A DNA stretch of 64,000 nucleotides. Source: Apostichopus japonicus. Taxonomy: Eukaryota > Echinodermata > Holothuroidea > Aspidochirotida > Stichopodidae. The stretch is from positions 7,687,001 to 7,751,000 of the forward strand of contig NC_092570.1 in NCBI RefSeq assembly GCF_037975245.1, given 5' to 3'. Both the position numbers and the translations under genes were made by a program. Shown here one piece after another: positions 41,401-52,600 of the stretch. How positions within the stretch are numbered: position 1 is the stretch's first letter; each line of letters begins with the position of its first letter. The notes under the pieces are model-generated. The model ran no database searches. It was given only the letters and a program-made list of their open reading frames with translations, and had not been told where the DNA came from.

Positions 41401-43493
41401 AAACAGTTTTTTTTTTCTATGTACAATTATCAAAAGGAAGCTTACATTTTGAAAAGAAATTGTGAAGTTTGCAACAATACAGTATGTAGTACTCTCAATT
41501 ACGCATGAGATTTCTAGTCCAAGTAAAAAACTCCCCAATAGAATGTCTTAATATGAAGTGACTCTGGGGTTTTGCTACAGGTACCTGTTGTGCGATAATG
41601 CAGTTAGTACCTCACATAGATTCTGCCTATCCTATTCTATCCTATCCATGTGTTGTATATATTTAAAATTGTAAAAGTCAATAATACCTTTATCACTCAT
41701 TAACGTGTTGTACATATTAATTGGTACCATTCACTTTCAATCCATATACTCATGCACACACTGAGCTAGTATACGTTATATGTACATATTTCAGAACGAT
41801 GCCGCACTTTGTTCAATCGGCAACTGTGGGTTTGAATAAGCCGGCTATTCAGAGCTCTGTATTATTCTATAAGAAAACAAAACCACAACAACTCAAAGTT
41901 CAAGGGATTTTTGACAATTATCACTTGACTGCCTGCATTCTAAATAATTGCTTCTTCATTCAAACTTCAAGGCAATCTACAACAAAAGCTTTCTGGGTCG
42001 TAGATTTAAGAGTGGAAATGGTCGACTTTGAAATATGGTAAACTTTGCTCAAATTGATGAACAAAGATATCGGTAAATGGCAGACGACCTTTCAATGAGA
42101 AACGATATAACACTTCTCTCTCTTTCAATGTTTAGTTCCTTTCTTTCTTTTTAAGGCAATAACAGAACAAGAAAACAGTCATTAGCAACAAGTATGGGAA
42201 GTGATTCCCTGTAGTCCTTTCATTTATAACCTCATGTTTTTCTTTTCTTTTCGTTTAACATGAATAACGATGTCGATGGCTTTAACTGTGTTACCCTCCT
42301 GTTTGTCTTTTGTTTTCGCTTTTTAACAAGAATAATAATGATGATGGCTTTTAACCTGTTAGGTCTTATTGAAATATCTACCTAGATATTGTACTGTATT
42401 ATATTTCTGCTGTCAGTACAACCTGTAACTGATTGTTGAAATACTTCAGATTAATGGCAAGTAATACCTTACCTGTCTACCCACAACAACAGCACAGAAT
42501 TATATATTTTTCTTACTTTGGAGCAGTCTACTTTTCAGAGCATACAGTGTCAAGAGCAGTCTAAACTACAATATGTCTCTGTGCTATAGCATAGTAGTGT
42601 GCTATAGCATACTAGTATACTATGCATACTAGCATAGCATACTATATAGCATTCTATAGCATACGATGCTATAGCATACTATAGTATACAATGTCTAGAG
42701 CAGTATAAACTACAAAGTGTCTCTGTGCTGTTGTTGTGATGGGACAGGTGGGGTTGTTTGTTTGTAAAAAGATCTGAACCAGTAGGTTTTGGGATATTTC
42801 AATAATCTTTATCTCTCATCCAATAGTTATGTAATCTCTACTGGAGTTATTCCACATCCATGTATATATAGCCCTCACCTGTCTCTACTTGCTGCACTAT
42901 GGACTTTTTGAAACTCGAGAAGTTAGATCTAAGACGTTTAAAAGAACAATCAGTCCTGTTTCTGTCTGCCCCCATTTTGCTTGTACCCATTTGCTACTAC
43001 TTTCCCCATATTCCATTGTGCAACCTCACTTTCAACCTGTACCCCTCTCTTATATCCTTTACCCTCTCCTTATCTTTACCCTCCACCCCTTTCAATTGTT
43101 CATCACTATACTTCACCCTAAATTTGGCCCTCCCCTACCTCATCCCATCTTGCATCATCTTTTGCCCATGCTCTAACCCACGGTAAACTAATTTCCAGTT
43201 GCTTTTCTGGACAACATAATAAGAGTACAGTGTAAGACAGAACCGTGTTGGTTACGTCAGTTTTGACTGTAAACATGTTTAAGCACTAGTTGCACCTGTA
43301 TATGAAATCCATCCCCTAATTTCATTTCGTCTGTTATCGATCGATATCGAGTGACTGTGTGGACACTATTAAATTAAGCCAGCACCGTAGCAGCCAATAG
43401 GCCAGTTTCCGGCGATGATGACGACCACATCGATGTGAGTAGTAATCAAAGGTTGACAACAAACATGGCAGTTTCATGCAGAGGAATATACTG

Positions 43494-43530
<37 letters not shown>

Positions 43531-43557
43531 GTATATATATGTATATATATATGTATA

Positions 43558-43633
<76 letters not shown>

Positions 43634-46600
43634 TGTTCAACCGATTATGCATAACAGAAAATACCGATTACCGATTATTTTTTTCATAATCGTACCGATT
43701 CCGATTATTTGAAAATGAGAAAATATCCCGTATATATACGCAATCGGCAATAAAGTTTGACAGAAACAATTATTGTTGTGATTTTCCCCTGTTTCCTTTT
43801 GCTTCGTTGTTATACAAGGCTCTAAGTTATCATTTTGTATGTACCAAATTACCTCTGGAGTTTCTCGGAAAGAAAAAAAAAGTTTTTTTTTTTTTTTTAA
43901 ATTTCCAAAATACGGAAATATGACATCCTACCTAGTCAGCACTGTGCTAAGCGAATGGCCTAACCACCTCGACGTGAATGTCACCTGTTAATGGCTTGAA
44001 ATGGGCTAAGAATAGTTACTCAAAATATCCATCTCAAAAAGTATCTCAGACAAACCATCCATCTTCAATCTTTACTAAAGTGTAAATTTTAATGACATAT
44101 TGCCTTCATTCCGATATTATTTTGTACTTATTTTCAGTATTATACCGTTTATGAACAAATAGAAATGTTACGAACTTGAAGTTAAACATACCTATTCGTT
44201 ACCTATTTAACTCCATTCAGGTTCAATTAGAAAATGTAAGCTTAGGCCAATCAAACTGAAAAGCAAATTGTACCATCATAACTTGTTTAAAATTACTCTA
44301 AAATGTAATACCAGATTGATGTAAAGAAATAATAACAACTAGAAACTACTCCAATATAAAATTTAACATTCCCTCTATAAAACATATCACTTACAGTACC
44401 TTCCAAACAAATGCGGATTTCCAGCAAATTGAAAGTTGTAACGTAAGCTACGCATTTTTTTTTTTTTTTGCAAACCGATGGTTAGGCTACATTTCCCATT
44501 GACTTAGTGTGGTTGTTAGGCTAACATGTGGTCGAAGATTGCAGTATCCGTGGATATTTTTATTTTTTATTTGCAACACAACTAGAGCGAATAAACAGAT
44601 GGCAAGGTTAGATTTCCATGCAGTTGACTTAGTGTGTAGTAAGGCTACCATGTGGTCGGAGATTTGTGAGGATTTTAGGTTATTTTTCGCTGGTACTAAA
44701 ATTGCTTCGTGCAGGCCGTAATTTGCCACGGGAAGTTCCCGGTGATTGTGCGCAACCCTCCCGCACTGCTTCAAATTTGATGCGGGATGTGAAAACTGTT
44801 TGCGCGATTCGCGCTGCAACTGCAATTCCTAGCTAAAGCAAACGCATGTCACAATTAATTTTACACAGACACCTGATATAACAAGGGCGATTTTCTTATA
44901 TTTCTTTTTCGCACTCGTAATTGTGCTTTAGGAGGGCTTTTTAGCACTTGCGAGGGCGAATCGCCCATCGCCCCCGCTTATTTCCGACCCTGCCAAGCAC
45001 ATTCGTTAATTCGCGAAATTGGTATTGCTGCTATGCTTACTGTGCCAAGAAATTTGAAGTCACTAACCACGAGGGAAGCAAAATCGGCGACCCTGGCAGC
45101 GTAAATTGATGAAAGTATACACTGTGAAAGACGTATAGAGGGTGTCTTATTTTAATATTTCGTAGTAAAAGAACAAACCTAATACGTCAGTTGATATTTT
45201 CAACTTCCATAGGTTTTTGAATAATGATATTTTCACCTTCCATATGTTTATGAATAATCGGTATGACATAACTGGTATTCCACGTAATTTTTACCGATTC
45301 CGATTATGTTCCGATTATGCAATATTCGTACCGATTCAGATTTCGATTAGGTTAATCATTTGAACACTAATATATATATATTTATATATATAAATACATA
45401 TATATATATATATAAGTATATATATATATGTATATATGTATATACATACACATACATATACATACACACACACATATATATATATATATTTCTTAACTAG
45501 AGTAGCACCACTTCCCAAATTTCTCAGCAATCCCTCGCCTATTTCCAGATATATTTGGAATGAAATTTCACCTGTCTGAAAATGGGAAAATTGAAAATGA
45601 TGAATCATAGACAAACCTGTGTTATGGGAACCATTTAGGGCAAGAAAAAATGTGTCCATGCTCGTGTTTTCATTAGAAGAACCTTTGGGAGTTGCTGATA
45701 AGAAGCATATGGATCGGTTGCTTTTACACGCATGGACAGCATTGAAAATTTTATCCTTGAGGTTTTTGAAAATTAGGCAGTATAATGATGGCATGGGCAA
45801 AAGATGTAAGAAAAACAGTCATTGAATATATTACGGTTAATATGGAGTCCTTATTAAAATCAACATTGACTGTACTCTCCATCTGGTAGAGAGTGTTTGG
45901 CTGGGATGTAGGGATAGTCACTGCATTCTTTTAGACAGACTAAGCCCTCAGGTTGGTATATCTGCAGTTTTAACTTGTACCTCCCCTTTTATCTCTCCCC
46001 CCCCTTCTCTCCTCTGCCTGTCCTCCCCTCACCAAAAAAAAACGTAGCAAAAATAGAAACTTAAGGTAAGCAATGGAGTAACTCCCATCATCTCAGGTGC
46101 AATTTCTACTCTGGCACTGCATAAAATCTGAAATAACTTTGTTCTTTCACGTAACATTCACCAACTGCGTGAGAATATTTTTTTTAAAAGGAGTATTTTA
46201 TAACTGTGCTGTGGCATTAAAAAAGAAGATTGATTCTGATTCCTTTGGGCATGCTTATCTGGTTCTTACAGGAAGTAAGAACCTGTCATTTGGTGTATGC
46301 ATCAGTTTGTAGAGGTAGAACGTATTCCGCTAGCGAGTGGGTAAAAAAAAAGCGTTTATGGTGAGGCACCATGGAGACAGGAAGCCGTTTTAATGCTCAT
46401 CACCTAAGCCATAGGAAACGTTTTTGGTAAAATCCGGTCAATTTCTGTCCACTTCCGGTATATATATAGATTGCCTCATATTAAAACCGGAGTAGAAGTG
46501 AAAATAATAATAAAGAGTGGTAGACCTCTTCCTGTGACACAAAGCTCTTCAGACAAATTGAGAATTGGGTGGATAAACTGAATTAAGCCTGTGAAAGGAT

Positions 46601-49600
46601 GTCTTAAAGCCGCATTCGTGGTTTCATTTGGCTATGAGAATCACGCACGAAGGACGTGCACAGCTTTGACACTGGTGTCAATTTAGAACATATTCTAAGC
46701 TCCTTTAAATAGAGGAGTGGGTAATGGCGTTTCAAGGACACAGTGGGGATCTACAGCCACGCCCCCAAAATCTACGGATGTCTCTTTTATTGATATTTTT
46801 TAAGTTTAATTTGACAAGCTGCAGTCTCCTGAAATCTCTGAGAATTCCTCTGAGGAATCTCTGTCTGACAATTCTCGGCAAAAGTTTAAACAGTATCCAA
46901 AGTCTCCAAAATGGACTAGACAGGACTCATGAACCTGCGATTTCTCTTGTAGTATTGAAGACCGGATCTCGTGGGTCATAATTTCACAACTAGCACATTT
47001 ATCGAGATATGATGTACAGCGCTATACAAAATCCTCGGAGATCAGTAAACGGCGCTGTTAGGACCGATACGCCAGTCCAGTGGAATATCATTGTCAACCC
47101 GTCTTAGACCAGGTTTAATACTCAATCCAAAAACCAAAGTAGGAGTGGAATATATTACCGCACTTAAACAGCTTCAGACCTGATATCTACAGTAGATAGA
47201 TAGATGTCACACATGGGTCAGGGTTAGAAGAATATATATATACACACATATTAAAGACTAACAGCCTTTTCAAGAGCTAATATTTCACATCTAGACGGTT
47301 GTAATCAATTTTCAATGTTGTGTGGTGTGAATCATCTTTAATCATACTACTCTGGTGGTTAAACTTTGGCAAGTCATTCAATCTGCAAAAAAAAAAAAAT
47401 GCTTTAGAAGACGACGACGATGATCAGGCCACATGAAAAGATTCCCACCAGGACTGCTTATGTCTCGTCTAGACTAAAGATACGAGTGCATGAAAATTAA
47501 AGACACGAGCAATATACAGTAGTATGATTCATTACACTTCAACCAATGTCAGTTTTATGTATACATTTAAACCCTTTGGTACTGATAATTTGAGGAAGGG
47601 GAGAAAATGGTTAATTTTTTAGAAGATATTTAATATGTATATATTTGTCAATGGATAGCAACTCATCTGTAAAGTGCACTGAAATTGTTTAATAACACGA
47701 TAGAGAAATGCAAAGAAGAGTGTTTGTACACAGTTGTTGGTTTTTGAAAATCCTCTCGTCAAAACCTGGAAAGTGGTTTAAGAACACATTTAGAAAGAAA
47801 ATAAAAAACAAAATAAACGGGGGGGGGGGGGGGGGAAAGAAGAAATTTATTGAAGATAGTAGATTGGAATTGAAAATGGGTAAATAGATATTGAGAAACA
47901 GTGTCAGCAGTGAATAAAGAGTTTTAGAAAGTTAGATGAGGATTGAAAGAAAGGGAATGAAGGGTAAAACTGAGAGTGAATATGATAGAGTGAAGGAAAT
48001 TGATTGATGATAGATTGGAATTGAGATCCATGGGTAAATAGATATTGGGAAACCATGTCAGGAGTGCAAAAGAGTTTGTTTAAACTAGATGAGAATTTAA
48101 AGAAAATAAATGAAATAAAACAGAGAGTGAATAGGATGGAATGATGGAAATTGATGAAAGATAGATTGGAATTGAAATTGGTAAAAAGATATTGGGAAAC
48201 AGATAGCGTCTAAGAGCATTGGTGAAAGCTAGATGAAAAGTGAAAGAAAGTGAGTGAAATAAAGTTTTGAGGGAATAGGATAAAAGGAAAGGAAATTGAT
48301 TGAAGAGAAATAAGAATGGAGATTAGTATAGATTTATTTAGGAAACAGATAGCATTTAAGATCTAAGAGTGAAAAAGAATTGGTGAAAGCCCCAGGGTTA
48401 GATGGAAGAAAGAGAGTGAAATTGAACAAGGAGGAAAGGGAACCACATGTAGAATGAGGTGAATGAACAAAGAGTAATAGGGTCACTAGGGTAGTTGTAG
48501 ATGATTGGGTACGTAGTGGTTGGATATAGTGTTTAGACATGGAATAAGGAAGAATCTACAATCGAATTGATTTAAATCGCTTTTTTATTGTTATTATTAT
48601 AACAGTATGTGTAGGTATTAGTAGATTTCCACACTTGATTTATGTTAACATATGATGCGCGGCATCATGTGCCCCTCATATCAGAGAGACCAATGTTGAG
48701 AAAAGTGTATGAATAATTGTGGAATATGACAGATGGATTTTATTATGATTTAAGAATGTATGAATGTATACAACAGTGTGTACTAACCAATATAGATGAT
48801 GTGTCAGAGGCAATTAACAAGAAAAGAGACAATAAAGACAAAACCACTAACAACCAGTGAACTAAAAAATAGTAAACAAGTAAACAGTGGTAATAGTAAT
48901 AGGCTCTGTGAGGGTATCATAGTTTAGTGGTCTGTGTGAGTAGGAGTCTTCCTAAAACGGGTATATTTACTTCGCTCCTCGCTTACCTGTCTCCTCACAA
49001 CTTTAGCACCTCATTCTACCGTGCCTATAAAGTCCTGGTAAAATAATAACACTGTGCGCCCTCTATGACCGAACCCCCCCCTCGGTCACTCCTCACTACT
49101 CATTCTACCATTAAAAGTGTCTTCATGTGAATTTCTTGTGGATATATTTCCCTTGGATTTCGTCTTGGTTTTCTTTAGCGATCTTTGGAAGTTTCTTTCC
49201 TCGGATTCTTAGGAGTATTGCAGTCCTTTCCAGCCCGATAAGTATCCTTTTTTGTTGAAAGGGAGGGTTTTGGGGACTGTTTTTATTCCTAGTGCGTTTC
49301 CGCCCTTAGGTTTTTTTGCGGGGGTAGCAGTTCCGCGAACTGCCTAGGTTTCCCGCCATTTTCCCTTCCCCACGCTATAGGCGTGTCGTTGTATTTTCAT
49401 GTTCATAGCATGTCTACATTGTATTTCTATTCACGATTTCTTCTTCTATATTTCGCTCTCTCATGTTCTTTTTCAGCTTGTGTTGATTTTGTTAGGCCAC
49501 TTCGTAGCGTTTTTCGTATTTTGCCGTTGCTAGGTTACGCTACGTACCTCTACTCACCGTTATGTACCTCCCGTTATCTCCCGTTCTCTTGTTAGTTTGC

Positions 49601-52600
49601 ATTTTTCCGTAAGCTTAAGAGTTAGTCTTTCCTTAATTCGAGCGTTTTAGTTTGTCTCGTAACCAGCTAAAGCTTTTTAACTACTCGATGTTTCGGCCAG
49701 GCAGAACCTGGGTCGAACACGATTTGTGTCCTAAGTGTAGAACCTACACTGGTCTGCATAAATTTTTCGCCAGCCCAGTGGCACTAGATAGACCAGTGGC
49801 TTACGAGTCTAAGAAGCAAGCTTTAGGGCAGGCTGGACTTGATTCCTTAGGCCATCGGTGCCCCAGAAAAAGATATAGGAGAGACAAGAGAGAGAGAGAG
49901 AGAGAGGAGGAGGGAGAAGTGGTGAGAGAGGTGGAGGAAAGTGGCCAGGAGAGGGCCGAAGGAGAGGTGGAGAGAGAGAGAAAGAGTACCCCTAACGGTC
50001 CCGGCGACGTCCGGTTGATTACGGCCAGAGGGAAGGGCAGGAGCAAGGCTCCTGCCAAGGAAAGACCTCTTGAGAAGAGGCACGGCTCGGCCGGGCTAGA
50101 GGCAACGTCTCAGTCCGGGTCGCAGCAAAGAGTACCCCTAACGGTCCCGGCGACGTCCGGTTGATTACGGCCAGAGGGAAGGGCAGGAGCAAGGCTCCCG
50201 CCAAGAAAAGACCTCTTGAGAAGAGGCACGGCTCGGCCGGGCTAGAGGCAACGTCTCAGTCCGGGTCGCAGCAAGAGAGACCCATGGAGCGCGGGCTACA
50301 GGCCACGGAGAGCTCGGGTCCGAGAGAGAGAGTACGACCGAGGGGTCGCTGAAACGGAGCCGGTCCCATAGCAGGCTCCGGGAGCCCGGGTCCGGCGAGA
50401 AAAAAAAATATTAAAAAAAAAAAAAAAAAATCCCACCGGAAAGGACAGAATGTCCGGGTCGAGGAGTACCGGCGTGGTGGTACCCGGCGTGGTACGCACA
50501 CAGAGACGGGCTCCGGGAGCCTGGGTCCGGCGAGGCCCCGGGTCCGGCGAGACCCCGGGTCCGGCGAGACTCGAAGGGAAGGCAGAACCGAGGTTTCACT
50601 CCAGATCCGAGACCGCCCCCGGAGCCGGGAACCAGAGCTATACAATCGACTGCTGGGTCCTCAGAGATTGGCTCCGGAGGGCCCGGGCCCGACGAGAACG
50701 GGGGCGCAGGGGCAGAAGCCCGGTCCGCAGATCTCCAAACGGGATCCAAAACTGGTCCCGAAGTCGGGAGCCTACGAGAGTAACAACATTTACAACTGCG
50801 ACATTTACAATAACATTTACAACTAAAACAACATTTACAACGAGATTAACAACTGCTAGGCCCCCAGAACGGGGTAGCAGGTGCAGAAGCCCGGCCCGCA
50901 GACCCCCTAACCGGAGCTGCGGCCGGTCCTGAGGCCGGGAACCGATGAGATTACCAATGCCGGGCCCCCAGAACGGGGTAGCAGGGGCAAGCGCCCAATC
51001 CGAAAAGAGAACCAGCCCCGAGCCAGGTTCCCACGGCAAAGGGAGAAATACCTATCCCCAGACACCGAACACAGACATCGGTGCCGAGGAGCGATCGCAA
51101 CCCACGGCCAGCCCGGCCGCGACACCACGATCAATCCCAGACCAAAGAATGGAACCTGATTTGTTCCCCGGCAAGGACGACCTGGTTTGCAGAGCGTCGG
51201 GCAACCTGTCCGGCCTAGACGACGAGGTCGACCCCTAGATTTCGGGGTTACAGAGGACGGTTACTCCCGCTTCCCAGAATAGGGGGAGTGTCCCCCCCCC
51301 CCCCGGAACTAGCAGCTTGAGCGGCGACGACAGGTTCGAATCATTTGCGGGAAAACACCGCTACCACTACACATCCCAAATGTGTGTTTATTTATCGAGT
51401 ACCTGCAGACACTCAGGGGTCATATTCTCCTCGCTAATTATACTCCTCTCTAATCATAATTCATCGCCATTTGCCCAGGTTAAAATCTTACTTGTGTTTA
51501 AAAACACTGTCGTTTAAAACACTGGTGAACCCACTTCCAGAACATGTTAAAATGCGTAAGACTGAGGGGTTTCAAATCGGTTCTCATGACGTACAATATT
51601 ATTTACTTTAAAACCTTGGCAAACTGCTAGGAAGAGAACTTTCTCGAGACTTGGCAAAGTGCCAGGAAACATAACGCTCATAGATCCTTGGCAAACTGCC
51701 AGAAAAAAAAAATGGTACAACGTGGCACATTTGTTAACAGAGGAGGGGGGCCAAGCAGCCACCTGGCTTGACACGTGTAAGCTCAACTTATACCGCAACG
51801 AGCTATCGACTACGTGAGCGATCCTATGGAATAAGCCTTTCTTCCTATTTCTTTGGTGAATTACCAAGACAAACGCGTTAGTAAGTTGAAAAAGGGGTAG
51901 GATACAACCCCAGCAAGTTACAAGCGCTAACACGCTCCGAACATACAGCATGCGCTTCATGAGCAATGTTCGATGTTCCGACATCTTAAGCAGAGTTGCA
52001 TTTCGTAGCACCTGATGGCCTAGTCTTGACTAGCCTAGGCGCTAGGTGGTTTCAATAGGAAGCTGGAAACCTTTACTGCACTACGAAATGGACACATCTC
52101 GACAGGAAGAGATTTGAGAAGTAACGGGTACGTTATCATAACATTCAATACGTGTTTATTACGTTAAATGTGGTGTTGATAAAACGTTGACATAAGATGT
52201 CTATGAGATATTACGTTATATTAATGTTATATTAATGTCTTAACGGAAATTGTTTTGAAATAATAGCCCCTAAAGGGTTTCGGTAACATATTTCTTACAC
52301 CTCTAATAACGCTATCATAGCAAAAGACTAAACATTTAGTAACGCCTTTGTGTTTGCTGAGTAACTCCCTGGACTCCGTTAAACAGCCAGGATTTATGAG
52401 GTGGAATTTCTACAAACCCACCCTACACATCCCCTGTTGGGAGTTTGTTCCTGGTGAGTAGGGCTGTAGCTTAGTTAGCTCAGTGGTTAAACCCGGTGCC
52501 TTCCAATCAAAAGGTCCCCGGTTCAAGTCACCCCAAGATTAATGTATATTGTCCAGTTACAGAGCTGTTGACAATTCATAGTCATGGACATTAAATATGA

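Noticed and set aside
42889-43186. Two overlapping ~95-residue ORFs
   Set aside because: Both come from a pyrimidine-rich stretch (Pro/Leu/Ser/His bias), no domain and no splice or poly(A) context.
44487-44825. 112-residue minus ORF inside the hAT-like element, tested as transposase
   Set aside because: No BED finger or hAT C-terminal motif is visible; probably chance.
47850-48480. Regularly spaced repeats considered as a CRISPR-like array
   Set aside because: Units are contiguous 151-bp degenerate copies without unique spacers, in a eukaryotic intron.
49801-51134. Many ORFs opposite the DIRS gag-like region
   Set aside because: Shadows caused by GC-rich, low-complexity sequence. The plus-strand CxxC-headed ORF fits the element context better.
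51547-52011. 154-residue ORF on the minus strand inside the DIRS element
   Set aside because: Contains short internal repeats ([18 protein letters not shown]) and no known domain; probably chance within repeated DNA.
52464-52540. tRNA-like sequence considered as a real tRNA gene
   Set aside because: It lacks a complete acceptor stem and continues into a shared SINE body; the A and B boxes fit a SINE head.
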